This document shows positions 12,660-27,600 of a stretch of 64,000 nucleotides of DNA, piece after piece. The stretch comes from Sipunculus nudus (lineage: Eukaryota; Annelida; Sipuncula; Golfingiida; Sipunculidae). The stretch is taken from assembly GCA_026874595.1 (NCBI GenBank), contig CM049306.1:65850019-65914018 (forward strand), written 5' to 3'. Every line of letters starts with the position of its first letter. Position 1 is the stretch's first letter. The notes under the pieces are model-generated. The model searched no databases. It had not been told where the DNA came from and saw nothing but the letters and a program-made list of their open reading frames with translations. Made by a program: the position numbers and the translations under genes.

Positions 12660-15211
12660 CAAAAAAACTGAACAATTGCTTTCGAGATATTAGTGTCTGA
12701 CGTAACATGTATCAGTTTCAAAAGGATGCCTGCATATCTGTGGCCTATAGGGCATGTCACCGTGAAATCGCGAAATCTCATTCGACGAGAAACGGTGCGA
12801 GATTTTGCAAGATTTTTGGTTGGATCACCGAGAACTCACCAAGGGCTACAAGATGCGAAAATTTTGACCTCTCTAGCATAAAAACTGACAGAGTTAGAAG
12901 CTGAAAACTGCATATTTTCAAAATTCAAAGGTTTTACCCCAAAAATAGAGAAATCTGGCAATAGCGCACTTTGGCACCTATGCGCAAAAATAAGCCCATG
13001 GACCCTAGTTTAAGGTGCTGTTATGGAAATGGCCCAATGTTTAATAGTTCTGGAGGTATAGCACCAAAACAAATTTTCATGTTTTTTCATCTGCAACGCC
13101 CCCTGGCGGCCATTTCCAAAATCTGAAAAACCCGTTTCGAGATATTCTTATGTTACATAAAATATCTCAGAATCAGTAAAATTACTGCAAATTTGAAAAA
13201 TATCACGAAATTCCATGATTTCTCCCCAAAATTGCGTAACCATGGTAACAGCGAAATGAGGCAATTTTGCAGTGTTGGAAGTGGCCATGCAGTGGCAAAT
13301 AAAACGGGCTACAGATTAGGTGCCTACGGCTATTTTTGACGAAGGTATGAAGAAAAAACCGTTTTTGAGCTTTTTGGTGACCCTGACCTTGACCCTTGAC
13401 CGATCATGACCAAAAACAATAGGCTCCGAGAAGAACCGATTATACACTCTATCTATAAGTAGCAGGACGATTGGTGCAAAATTGTGGCCTGTAGAGCGGG
13501 GACATACAGACAAACAAACAAACGGAACTGATCAACATACTTGTCGAAATCTCTGATTCCGGCAAGCAACAAACTATAACGCGACAGAAATGGCAAACCG
13601 GCCCGCAAAGAGTGCCTGTGGTCACTTATTTTATACGGCGAACACTATAATTTTTGCAGTCACGGGAAAGCGTGTCTGTCTTTCATACTAAAACGCGTGC
13701 ATGCATGCGTGATGGCATATGTATTTGTGCATGCGGGTTTTAATTTTTACAAAGTTGCTAAAATTTGCGGGGACCGTGTATGATTAAACAAAAGAGGTCA
13801 TGGGCAGAAAGGCCATGAAACGCCAATTCATATGGTGTACAGTTTATGTACCTAAAATGTGTAGTTTTGGAGATATGGTTAAACAATGATAGTAGGTACG
13901 GGGTTGCAGTGCAGCGCCCCCTAGCGGTAATTTTCCAAAAAAACTGAACAATTGCTTTCGAGATATTAGTGTATGACGTAACATGTATCAGTTTCAAAAG
14001 GATGCCTGCATATCTGTGGCCTATAGGGCATGTCACCGTGAAATCGCGAAATCTCATTCGACGAGAAACGGTGCGAGATTTTGCAAGATTTTTGGTTGGA
14101 TCACCGAGAACTCACCAAGGGCTACAAGATGCAAAAATTTTGACCTCTCTAGCATAAAAACTGACAGAGTTAGAAGCTGAAAACTGCATATTTTCAAAAT
14201 TCAAAGGTTTTACCCCAAAAATAGAGAAATCTGGCAATAGCGCACTTTGGCACCTATGCGCAAAAATAAGCCCATGGACCCTAGTTTAAGGTGCTGTTAT
14301 GGAAATGGCCCAATGTTTAATAGTTCTGGAGGTATAGCACCAAAACAAATTTTCATGTTTTTTCATCTGCAACGCCCCCTGGCGGCCATTTCCAAAATCT
14401 GAAAAACCCGTTTCGAGATATTCTTATGTTACATAAAATATCTCAGAATCAGTAAAATTACTGCAAATTTGAAAAATATCACGAAATTCCATGATTTCTC
14501 CCCAAAATTGCGTAACCATGGTAACAGCGAAATGAGGCAATTTTGCAGTGTTGGAAGTGGCCATGCAGTGGCAAATAAAACGGGCTACAGATTAGGTGCC
14601 TACGGCTATTTTTGACGAAGGTATGAAGAAAAAACCGTTTTTGAGCTTTTTGGTGACCCTGACCTTGACCCTTGACCGATCATGACCAAAAACAATAGGC
14701 TCCGAGAAGAACCGATTATACACTCTATCTATAAGTATCAGGACGATTGGTGCAAAATTGTGGCCTGTAGAGCGGGGACATACAGACAAACAAACAAACG
14801 GAACTGATCAACATACTTGTCGAAATCTCTGATTCCGGCAAGCAACAAACTATAACGCGACAGAAATGGCAAACCGGCCCGCAAAGAGTGCCTGTGGTCA
14901 CTTATTTTATACGGCGAACACTATAATTTTTGCAGTCACGGGAAAGCGTGTCTGTCTTTCATACTAAAACGCGTGCATGCATGCGTGATGGCATATGTAT
15001 TTGTGCATGCGGGTTTTAATTTTTACAAAGTTGCTAAAATTTGCGGGGACCGTGTATGATTAAACAAAAGAGGTCATGGGCAGAAAGGCCATGAAACGCC
15101 AATTCATATGGTGTACAGTTTATGTACCTAAAATGTGTAGTTTTGGAGATATGGTTAAACAATGATAGTAGGTACGGGGTTGCAGTGCAGCGCCCCCTAG
15201 CGGTAATTTTC
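12660..15211 (+). repeat. Two-monomer (2,552-bp) higher-order unit, first copy
   Basis: Variants GTGTCTGACG (about 12,691), GATGCGAAAA (about 12,854) and AAGTAGCAGG (about 13,459) recur exactly 2,552 bp later. The unit is two 1,276-bp monomers, one with and one without these variants, so it was copied as a dimer. Exact edges cannot be placed, because flanking monomers are identical. Confidence 0.8.
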
Positions 15212-17763
15212 CAAAAAAACTGAACAATTGCTTTCGAGATATTAGTGTCTGACGTAACATGTATCAGTTTCAAAAGGATGCCTGCATATCTGTGGCCTAT
15301 AGGGCATGTCACCGTGAAATCGCGAAATCTCATTCGACGAGAAACGGTGCGAGATTTTGCAAGATTTTTGGTTGGATCACCGAGAACTCACCAAGGGCTA
15401 CAAGATGCGAAAATTTTGACCTCTCTAGCATAAAAACTGACAGAGTTAGAAGCTGAAAACTGCATATTTTCAAAATTCAAAGGTTTTACCCCAAAAATAG
15501 AGAAATCTGGCAATAGCGCACTTTGGCACCTATGCGCAAAAATAAGCCCATGGACCCTAGTTTAAGGTGCTGTTATGGAAATGGCCCAATGTTTAATAGT
15601 TCTGGAGGTATAGCACCAAAACAAATTTTCATGTTTTTTCATCTGCAACGCCCCCTGGCGGCCATTTCCAAAATCTGAAAAACCCGTTTCGAGATATTCT
15701 TATGTTACATAAAATATCTCAGAATCAGTAAAATTACTGCAAATTTGAAAAATATCACGAAATTCCATGATTTCTCCCCAAAATTGCGTAACCATGGTAA
15801 CAGCGAAATGAGGCAATTTTGCAGTGTTGGAAGTGGCCATGCAGTGGCAAATAAAACGGGCTACAGATTAGGTGCCTACGGCTATTTTTGACGAAGGTAT
15901 GAAGAAAAAACCGTTTTTGAGCTTTTTGGTGACCCTGACCTTGACCCTTGACCGATCATGACCAAAAACAATAGGCTCCGAGAAGAACCGATTATACACT
16001 CTATCTATAAGTAGCAGGACGATTGGTGCAAAATTGTGGCCTGTAGAGCGGGGACATACAGACAAACAAACAAACGGAACTGATCAACATACTTGTCGAA
16101 ATCTCTGATTCCGGCAAGCAACAAACTATAACGCGACAGAAATGGCAAACCGGCCCGCAAAGAGTGCCTGTGGTCACTTATTTTATACGGCGAACACTAT
16201 AATTTTTGCAGTCACGGGAAAGCGTGTCTGTCTTTCATACTAAAACGCGTGCATGCATGCGTGATGGCATATGTATTTGTGCATGCGGGTTTTAATTTTT
16301 ACAAAGTTGCTAAAATTTGCGGGGACCGTGTATGATTAAACAAAAGAGGTCATGGGCAGAAAGGCCATGAAACGCCAATTCATATGGTGTACAGTTTATG
16401 TACCTAAAATGTGTAGTTTTGGAGATATGGTTAAACAATGATAGTAGGTACGGGGTTGCAGTGCAGCGCCCCCTAGCGGTAATTTTCCAAAAAAACTGAA
16501 CAATTGCTTTCGAGATATTAGTGTATGACGTAACATGTATCAGTTTCAAAAGGATGCCTGCATATCTGTGGCCTATAGGGCATGTCACCGTGAAATCGCG
16601 AAATCTCATTCGACGAGAAACGGTGCGAGATTTTGCAAGATTTTTGGTTGGATCACCGAGAACTCACCAAGGGCTACAAGATGCAAAAATTTTGACCTCT
16701 CTAGCATAAAAACTGACAGAGTTAGAAGCTGAAAACTGCATATTTTCAAAATTCAAAGGTTTTACCCCAAAAATAGAGAAATCTGGCAATAGCGCACTTT
16801 GGCACCTATGCGCAAAAATAAGCCCATGGACCCTAGTTTAAGGTGCTGTTATGGAAATGGCCCAATGTTTAATAGTTCTGGAGGTATAGCACCAAAACAA
16901 ATTTTCATGTTTTTTCATCTGCAACGCCCCCTGGCGGCCATTTCCAAAATCTGAAAAACCCGTTTCGAGATATTCTTATGTTACATAAAATATCTCAGAA
17001 TCAGTAAAATTACTGCAAATTTGAAAAATATCACGAAATTCCATGATTTCTCCCCAAAATTGCGTAACCATGGTAACAGCGAAATGAGGCAATTTTGCAG
17101 TGTTGGAAGTGGCCATGCAGTGGCAAATAAAACGGGCTACAGATTAGGTGCCTACGGCTATTTTTGACGAAGGTATGAAGAAAAAACCGTTTTTGAGCTT
17201 TTTGGTGACCCTGACCTTGACCCTTGACCGATCATGACCAAAAACAATAGGCTCCGAGAAGAACCGATTATACACTCTATCTATAAGTATCAGGACGATT
17301 GGTGCAAAATTGTGGCCTGTAGAGCGGGGACATACAGACAAACAAACAAACGGAACTGATCAACATACTTGTCGAAATCTCTGATTCCGGCAAGCAACAA
17401 ACTATAACGCGACAGAAATGGCAAACCGGCCCGCAAAGAGTGCCTGTGGTCACTTATTTTATACGGCGAACACTATAATTTTTGCAGTCACGGGAAAGCG
17501 TGTCTGTCTTTCATACTAAAACGCGTGCATGCATGCGTGATGGCATATGTATTTGTGCATGCGGGTTTTAATTTTTACAAAGTTGCTAAAATTTGCGGGG
17601 ACCGTGTATGATTAAACAAAAGAGGTCATGGGCAGAAAGGCCATGAAACGCCAATTCATATGGTGTACAGTTTATGTACCTAAAATGTGTAGTTTTGGAG
17701 ATATGGTTAAACAATGATAGTAGGTACGGGGTTGCAGTGCAGCGCCCCCTAGCGGTAATTTTC
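15212..17763 (+). repeat. Two-monomer (2,552-bp) higher-order unit, second copy
   Basis: Tandem partner of 12,660-15,211, carrying the same variants at about 15,243, 15,406 and 16,011 and the same seven-A tracts at 15,213 and 16,489. This is the start of a higher-order repeat within the satellite. Confidence 0.8.
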
Positions 17764-20700
17764 CAAAAACTGAACAATTGCTTTCGAGATATTAGTGTAT
17801 GACGTAACATGTATCAGTTTCAAAAGGATGCCTGCATATCTGTGGCCTATAGGGCATGTCACCGTGAAATCGCGAAATCTCATTCGACGAGAAACGGTGC
17901 GAGATTTTGCAAGATTTTTGGTTGGATCACCGAGAACTCACCAAGGGCTACAAGATGCAAAAATTTTGACCTCTCTAGCATAAAAACTGACAGAGTTAGA
18001 AGCTGAAAACTGCATATTTTCAAAATTCAAAGGTTTTACCCCAAAAATAGAGAAATCTGGCAATAGCGCACTTTGGCACCTATGCGCAAAAATAAGCCCA
18101 TGGACCCTAGTTTAAGGTGCTGTTATGGAAATGGCCCAATGTTTAATAGTTCTGGAGGTATAGCACCAAAACAAATTTTCATGTTTTTTCATCTGCAACG
18201 CCCCCTGGCGGCCATTTCCAAAATCTGAAAAACCCGTTTCGAGATATTCTTATGTTACATAAAATATCTCAGAATCAGTAAAATTACTGCAAATTTGAAA
18301 AATATCACGAAATTCCATGATTTCTCCCCAAAATTGCGTAACCATGGTAACAGCGAAATGAGGCAATTTTGCAGTGTTGGAAGTGGCCATGCAGTGGCAA
18401 ATAAAACGGGCTACAGATTAGGTGCCTACGGCTATTTTTGACGAAGGTATGAAGAAAAAACCGTTTTTGAGCTTTTTGGTGACCCTGACCTTGACCCTTG
18501 ACCGATCATGACCAAAAACAATAGGCTCCGAGAAGAACCGATTATACACTCTATCTATAAGTATCAGGACGATTGGTGCAAAATTGTGGCCTGTAGAGCG
18601 GGGACATACAGACAAACAAACAAACGGAACTGATCAACATACTTGTCGAAATCTCTGATTCCGGCAAGCAACAAACTATAACGCGACAGAAATGGCCAAC
18701 CGGCCCGCAAAGAGTGCCTGTGGTCACTTATTTTATACGGCGAACACTATAATTTTTGCAGTCACGGGAAAGCGTGTCTGTCTTTCATACTAAAACGCGT
18801 GCATGCATGCGTGATGGCATATGTATTTGTGCATGCGGGTTTTAATTTTTACAAAGTTGCTAAAATTTGCGGGGACCGTGTATGATTAAACAAAAGAGGT
18901 CATGGGCAGAAAGGCCATGAAACGCCAATTCATATGGTGTACAGTTTATGTACCTAAAATGTGTAGTTTTGGAGATATGGTTAAACAATGATAGTAGGTA
19001 CGGGGTTGCAGTGCAGCGCCCCCTAGCGGTAATTTTCCAAAAACTGAACAATTGCTTTCGAGATATTAGTGTATGACGTAACATGTATCAGTTTCAAAAG
19101 GATGCCTGCATATCTGTGGCCTATAGGGCATGTCACCGTGAAATCGCGAAATCTCATTCGACGAGAAACGGTGCGAGATTTTGCAAGATTTTTGGTTGGA
19201 TCACCGAGAACTCACCAAGGGCTACAAGATGCAAAAATTTTGACCTCTCTAGCATAAAAACTGACAGAGTTAGAAGCTGAAAACTGCATATTTTCAAAAT
19301 TCAAAGGTTTTACCCCAAAAATAGAGAAATCTGGCAATAGCGCACTTTGGCACCTATGCGCAAAAATAAGCCCATGGACCCTAGTTTAAGGTGCTGTTAT
19401 GGAAATGGCCCAATGTTTAATAGTTCTGGAGGTATAGCACCAAAACAAATTTTCATGTTTTTTCATCTGCAACGCCCCCTGGCGGCCATTTCCAAAATCT
19501 GAAAAACCCGTTTCGAGATATTCTTATGTTACATAAAATATCTCAGAATCAGTAAAATTACTGCAAATTTGAAAAATATCACGAAATTCCATGATTTCTC
19601 CCCAAAATTGCGTAACCATGGTAACAGCGAAATGAGGCAATTTTGCAGTGTTGGAAGTGGCCATGCAGTGGCAAATAAAACGGGCTACAGATTAGGTGCC
19701 TACGGCTATTTTTGACGAAGGTATGAAGAAAAAACCGTTTTTGAGCTTTTTGGTGACCCTGACCTTGACCCTTGACCGATCATGACCAAAAACAATAGGC
19801 TCCGAGAAGAACCGATTATACACTCTATCTATAAGTATCAGGACGATTGGTGCAAAATTGTGGCCTGTAGAGCGGGGACATACAGACAAACAAACAAACG
19901 GAACTGATCAACATACTTGTCGAAATCTCTGATTCCGGCAAGCAACAAACTATAACGCGACAGAAATGGCAAACCTGCCCGCAAAGAGTGCCTGTGGTCA
20001 CTTATTTTATACGGCGAACACTATAATTTTTGCAGTCACGGGAAAGCGTGTCTGTCTTTCATACTAAAACGCGTGCATGCATGCGTGATGGCATATGTAT
20101 TTGTGCATGCGGGTTTTAATTTTTACAAAGTTGCTAAAATTTGCGGGGACCGTGTATGATTAAACAAAAGAGGTCATGGGCAGAAAGGCCATGAAACGCC
20201 AATTCATATGGTGTACAGTTTATGTACCTAAAATGTGTAGTTTTGGAGATATGGTTAAACAATGATAGTAGGTACGGGGTTGCAGTGCAGCGCCCCCTAG
20301 CGGTAATTTTCCAAAAACTGAACAATTGCTTTCGAGATATTAGTGTATGACGTAACATGTATCAGTTTCAAAAGGATGCCTGCATATCTGTGGCCTATAG
20401 GGCATGTCACCGTGAAATCGCGAAATCTCATTCGACGAGAAACGGTGCGAGATTTTGCAAGATTTTTGGTTGGATCACCGAGAACTCACCAAGGGCTACA
20501 AGATGCAAAAATTTTGACCTCTCTAGCATAAAAACTGACAGAGTTAGAAGCTGAAAACTGCATATTTTCAAAATTCAAAGGTTTTACCCCAAAAATAGAG
20601 AAATCTGGCAATAGCGCACTTTGGCACCTATGCGCAAAAATAAGCCCATGGACCCTAGTTTAAGGTGCTGTTATGGAAATGGCCCAATGTTTAATAGTTC

Positions 20701-23700
20701 TGGAGGTATAGCACCAAAACAAATTTTCATGTTTTTTCATCTGCAACGCCCCCTGGCGGCCATTTCCAAAATCTGAAAAACCCGTTTCGAGATATTCTTA
20801 TGTTACATAAAATATCTCAGAATCAGTAAAATTACTGCAAATTTGAAAAATATCACGAAATTCCATGATTTCTCCCCAAAATTGCGTAACCATGGTAACA
20901 GCGAAATGAGGCAATTTTGCAGTGTTGGAAGTGGCCATGCAGTGGCAAATAAAACGGGCTACAGATTAGGTGCCTACGGCTATTTTTGACGAAGGTATGA
21001 AGAAAAAACCGTTTTTGAGCTTTTTGGTGACCCTGACCTTGACCCTTGACCGATCATGACCAAAAACAATAGGCTCCGAGAAGAACCGATTATACACTCT
21101 ATCTATAAGTATCAGGACGATTGGTGCAAAATTGTGGCCTGTAGAGCGGGGACATACAGACAAACAAACAAACGGAACTGATCAACATACTTGTCGAAAT
21201 CTCTGATTCCGGCAAGCAACAAACTATAACGCGACAGAAATGGCAAACCGGCCCGCAAAGAGTGCCTGTGGTCACTTATTTTATACGGCGAACACTATAA
21301 TTTTTGCAGTCACGGGAAAGCGTGTCTGTCTTTCATACTAAAACGCGTGCATGCATGCGTGATGGCATATGTATTTGTGCATGCGGGTTTTAATTTTTAC
21401 AAAGTTGCTAAAATTTGCGGGGACCGTGTATGATTAAACAAAAGAGGTCATGGGCAGAAAGGCCATGAAACGCCAATTCATATGGTGTACAGTTTATGTA
21501 CCTAAAATGTGTAGTTTTGGAGATATGGTTAAACAATGATAGTAGGTACGGGGTTGCAGTGCAGCGCCCCCTAGCGGTAATTTTCCAAAAACTGAACAAT
21601 TGCTTTCGAGATATTAGTGTATGACGTAACATGTATCAGTTTCAAAAGGATGCCTGCATATCTGTGGCCTATAGGGCATGTCACCGTGAAATCGCGAAAT
21701 CTCATTCGACGAGAAACGGTGCGAGATTTTGCAAGATTTTTGGTTGGATCACCGAGAACTCACCAAGGGCTACAAGATGCAAAAATTTTGACCTCTCTAG
21801 CATAAAAACTGACAGAGTTAGAAGCTGAAAACTGCATATTTTCAAAATTCAAAGGTTTTACCCCAAAAATAGAGAAATCTGGCAATAGCGCACTTTGGCA
21901 CCTATGCGCAAAAATAAGCCCATGGACCCTAGTTTAAGGTGCTGTTATGGAAATGGCCCAATGTTTAATAGTTCTGGAGGTATAGCACCAAAACAAATTT
22001 TCATGTTTTTTCATCTGCAACGCCCCCTGGCGGCCATTTCCAAAATCTGAAAAACCCGTTTCGAGATATTCTTATGTTACATAAAATATCTCAGAATCAG
22101 TAAAATTACTGCAAATTTGAAAAATATCACGAAATTCCATGATTTCTCCCCAAAATTGCGTAACCATGGTAACAGCGAAATGAGGCAATTTTGCAGTGTT
22201 GGAAGTGGCCATGCAGTGGCAAATAAAACGGGCTACAGATTAGGTGCCTACGGCTATTTTTGACGAAGGTATGAAGAAAAAACCGTTTTTGAGCTTTTTG
22301 GTGACCCTGACCTTGACCCTTGACCGATCATGACCAAAAACAATAGGCTCCGAGAAGAACCGATTATACACTCTATCTATAAGTATCAGGACGATTGGTG
22401 CAAAATTGTGGCCTGTAGAGCGGGGACATACAGACAAACAAACAAACGGAACTGATCAACATACTTGTCGAAATCTCTGATTCCGGCAAGCAACAAACTA
22501 TAACGCGACAGAAATGGCAAACCGGCCCGCAAAGAGTGCCTGTGGTCACTTATTTTATACGGCGAACACTATAATTTTTGCAGTCACGGGAAAGCGTGTC
22601 TGTCTTTCATACTAAAACGCGTGCATGCATGCGTGATGGCATATGTATTTGTGCATGCGGGTTTTAATTTTTACAAAGTTGCTAAAATTTGCGGGGACCG
22701 TGTATGATTAAACAAAAGAGGTCATGGGCAGAAAGGCCATGAAACGCCAATTCATATGGTGTACAGTTAATGTACCTAAAATGTGTAGTTTTGGAGATAT
22801 GGTTAAACAATGATAGTAGGTACGGGGTTGCAGTGCAGCGCCCCCTAGCGGTAATTTTCCAAAAACTGAACAATTGCTTTCGAGATATTAGTGTATGACG
22901 TAACATGTATCAGTTTCAAAAGGATGCCTGCATATCTGTGGCCTATAGGGCATGTCACCGTGAAATCGCGAAATCTCATTCGACGAGAAACGGTGCGAGA
23001 TTTTGCAAGATTTTTGGTTGGATCACCGAGAACTCACCAAGGGCTACAAGATGCAAAAATTTTGACCTCTCTAGCATAAAAACTGACAGAGTTAGAAGCT
23101 GAAAACTGCATATTTTCAAAATTCAAAGGTTTTACCCCAAAAATAGAGAAATCTGGCAATAGCGCACTTTGGCACCTATGCGCAAAAATAAGCCCATGGA
23201 CCCTAGTTTAAGGTGCTGTTATGGAAATGGCCCAATGTTTAATAGTTCTGGAGGTATAGCACCAAAACAAATTTTCATGTTTTTTCATCTGCAACGCCCC
23301 CTGGCGGCCATTTCCAAAATCTGAAAAACCCGTTTCGAGATATTCTTATGTTACATAAAATATCTCAGAATCAGTAAAATTACTGCAAATTTGAAAAATA
23401 TCACGAAATTCCATGATTTCTCCCCAAAATTGCGTAACCATGGTAACAGCGAAATGAGGCAATTTTGCAGTGTTGGAAGTGGCCATGCAGTGGCAAATAA
23501 AACGGGCTACAGATTAGGTGCCTACGGCTATTTTTGACGAAGGTATGAAGAAAAAACCGTTTTTGAGCTTTTTGGTGACCCTGACCTTGACCCTTGACCG
23601 ATCATGACCAAAAACAATAGGCTCCGAGAAGAACCGATTATACACTCTATCTATAAGTATCAGGACGATTGGTGCAAAATTGTGGCCTGTAGAGCGGGGA

Positions 23701-24620
23701 CATACAGACAAACAAACAAACGGAACTGATCAACATACTTGTCGAAATCTCTGATTCCGGCAAGCAACAAACTATAACGCGACAGAAATGGCAAACCGGC
23801 CCGCAAAGAGTGCCTGTGGTCACTTATTTTATACGGCGAACACTATAATTTTTGCAGTCACGGGAAAGCGTGTCTGTCTTTCATACTAAAACGCGTGCAT
23901 GCATGCGTGATGGCATATGTATTTGTGCATGCGGGTTTTAATTTTTACAAAGTTGCTAAAATTTGCGGGGACCGTGTATGATTAAACAAAAGAGGTCATG
24001 GGCAGAAAGGCCATGAAACGCCAATTCATATGGTGTACAGTTTATGTACCTAAAATGTGTAGTTTTGGAGATATGGTTAAACAATGATAGTAGGTACGGG
24101 GTTGCAGTGCAGCGCCCCCTAGCGGTAATTTTCCAAAAACTGAACAATTGCTTTCGAGATATTAGTGTATGACGTAACATGTATCAGTTTCAAAAGGATG
24201 CCTGCATATCTGTGGCCTATAGGGCATGTCACCGTGAAATCGCGAAATCTCATTCGACGAGAAACGGTGCGAGATTTTGCAAGATTTTTGGTTGGATCAC
24301 CGAGAACTCACCAAGGGCTACAAGATGCAAAAATTTTGACCTCTCTAGCATAAAAACTGACAGAGTTAGAAGCTGAAAACTGCATATTTTCAAAATTCAA
24401 AGGTTTTACCCCAAAAATAGAGAAATCTGGCAATAGCGCACTTTGGCACCTATGCGCAAAAATAAGCCCATGGACCCTAGTTTAAGGTGCTGTTATGGAA
24501 ATGGCCCAATGTTTAATAGTTCTGGAGGTATAGCACCAAAACAAATTTTCATGTTTTTTCATCTGCAACGCCCCCTGGCGGCCATTTCCAAAATCTGAAA
24601 AACCCGTTTCGAGATATTCT
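16573..24620 (+). repeat. Right copy of the 16,572-bp-offset duplication
   Basis: Partner of 1-8,048. At about 24,621 this copy reads TTCTAATGTT where the left copy reads TTCTTATGTT, and it then has ATGAAGG instead of ACGAAGG, so the shared block ends there. Unequal exchange or an assembly duplication would give the same pattern. Confidence 0.75.
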
Positions 24621-27600
24621 AATGTTACATAAAATATCTCAGAATCAGTAAAATTACTGCAAATTTGAAAAATATCACGAAATTCCATGATTTCTCCCCA
24701 AAATTGCGTAACCATGGTAACAGCGAAATGAGGCAATTTTGCAGTGTTGGAAGTGGCCATGCAGTGGCAAATAAAACGGGCTACAGATTAGGTGCCTACG
24801 GCTATTTTTGATGAAGGTATGAAGAAAAAACCGTTTTTGAGCTTTTTGGTGACCCTGACCTTGACCCTTGACCGATCATGACCAAAAACAATAGGCTCCG
24901 AGAAGAACCGATTATACACTCTATCTATAAGTATCAGGACGATTGGTGCAAAATTGTGGCCTGTAGAGCGGGGACATACAGACAAACAAACAAACGGAAC
25001 TGATCAACATACTTGTCGAAATCTCTGATTCCGGCAAGCAACAAACTATAACGCGACAGAAATGGCAAACCGGCCCGCAAAGAGTGCCTGTGGTCACTTA
25101 TTTTATACGGCGAACACTATAATTTTTGCAGTCACGGGAAAGCGTGTCTGTCTTTCATACTAAAACGCGTGCATGCATGCGTGATGGCATATGTATTTGT
25201 GCATGCGGGTTTTAATTTTTACAAAGTTGCTAAAATTTGCGGGGACCGTGTATGATTAAACAAAAGAGGTCATGGGCAGAAAGGCCATGAAACGCCAATT
25301 CATATGGTGTACAGTTTATGTACCTAAAATGTGTAGTTTAGGAGATATGGTTAAACAATGATAGTAGGTACGGGGTTGCAGTGCAGCGCCCCCTAGCGGT
25401 AATTTTCCAAAAACTGAACAATTGCTTTCGAGATATTAGTGTATGACGTAACATGTATCAGTTTCAAAAGGATGCCTGCATATCTGTGGCCTATAGGGCA
25501 TGTCACCGTGAAATCGCGAAATCTCATTCGACGAGAAACGGTGCGAGATTTTGCAAGATTTTTGGTTGGATCACCGAGAACTCACCAAGGGCTACAAGAT
25601 GCAAAAATTTTGACCTCTCTAGCATAAAAACTGACAGAGTTAGAAGCTGAAAACTGCATATTTTCAAAATTCAAAGGTTTTACCCCAAAAATAGAGAAAT
25701 CTGGCAATAGCGCACTTTGGCACCTATGCGCAAAAATAAGCCCATGGACCCTAGTTTAAGGTGCTGTTATGGAAATGGCCCAATGTTTAATAGTTCTGGA
25801 GGTATAGCACCAAAACAAATTTTCATGTTTTTTCATCTGCAACGCCCCCTGGCGGCCATTTCCAAAATCTGAAAAACCCGTTTCGAGATATTCTTATGTT
25901 ACATAAAATATCTCAGAATCAGTAAAATTACTGCAAATTTGAAAAATATCACGAAATTCCATGATTTCTCCCCAAAATTGCGTAACCATGGTAACAGCGA
26001 AATGAGGCAATTTTGCAGTGTTGGAAGTGGCCATGCAGTGGCAAATAAAACGGGCTACAGATTAGGTGCCTACGGCTATTTTTGACGAAGGTATGAAGAA
26101 AAAACCGTTTTTGAGCTTTTTGGTGACCCTGACCTTGACCCTTGACCGATCATGACCAAAAACAATAGGCTCCGAGAAGAACCGATTATACACTCTATCT
26201 ATAAGTATCAGGACGATTGGTGCAAAATTGTGGCCTGTAGAGCGGGGACATACAGACAAACAAACAAACGGAACTGATCAACATACTTGTCGAAATCTCT
26301 GATTCCGGCAAGCAACAAACTATAACGCGACAGAAATGGCAAACCGGCCCGCAAAGAGTGCCTGTGGTCACTTATTTTATACGGCGAACACTATAATTTT
26401 TGCAGTCACGGGAAAGCGTGTCTGTCTTTCATACTAAAACGCGTGCATGCATGCGTGATGGCATATGTATTTGTGCATGCGGGTTTTAATTTTTACAAAG
26501 TTGCTAAAATTTGCGGGGACCGTGTATGATTAAACAAAAGAGGTCATGGGCAGAAAGGCCATGAAACGCCAATTCATATGGTGTACAGTTTATGTACCTA
26601 AAATGTGTAGTTTTGGAGATATGGTTAAACAATGATAGTAGGTACGGGGTTGCAGTGCAGCGCCCCCTAGCGGTAATTTTCCAAAAACTGAACAATTGCT
26701 TTCGAGATATTAGTGTATGACGTAACATGTATCAGTTTCAAAAGGATGCCTGCATATCTGTGGCCTATAGGGCATGTCACCGTGAAATCGCGAAATCTCA
26801 TTCGACGAGAAACGGTGCGAGATTTTGCAAGATTTTTGGTTGGATCACCGAGAACTCACCAAGGGCTACAAGATGCAAAAATTTTGACCTCTCTAGCATA
26901 AAAACTGACAGAGTTAGAAGCTGAAAACTGCATATTTTCAAAATTCAAAGGTTTTACCCCAAAAATAGAGAAATCTGGCAATAGCGCACTTTGGCACCTA
27001 TGCGCAAAAATAAGCCCATGGGCCCTAGTTTAAGGTGCTGTTATGGAAATGGCCCAATGTTTAATAGTTCTGGAGGTATAGCACCAAAACAAATTTTCAT
27101 GTTTTTTCATCTGCAACGCCCCCTGGCGGCCATTTCCAAAATCTGAAAAACCCGTTTCGAGATATTCTTATGTTACATAAAATATCTCAGAATCAGTAAA
27201 ATTACTGCAAATTTGAAAAATATCACGAAATTCCATGATTTCTCCCCAAAATTGCGTAACCATGGTAACAGCGAAATGAGGCAATTTTGCAGTGTTGGAA
27301 GTGGCCATGCAGTGGCAAATAAAACGGGCTACAGATTAGGTGCCTACGGCTATTTTTGACGAAGGTATGAAGAAAAAACCGTTTTTGAGCTTTTTGGTGA
27401 CCCTGACCTTGACCCTTGACCGATCATGACCAAAAACAATAGGCTCCGAGAAGAACCGATTATACACTCTATCTATAAGTATCAGGACGATTGGTGCAAA
27501 ATTGTGGCCTGTAGAGCGGGGACATACAGACAAACAAACAAACGGAACTGATCAACATACTTGTCGAAATCTCTGATTCCGGCAAGCAACAAACTATAAC

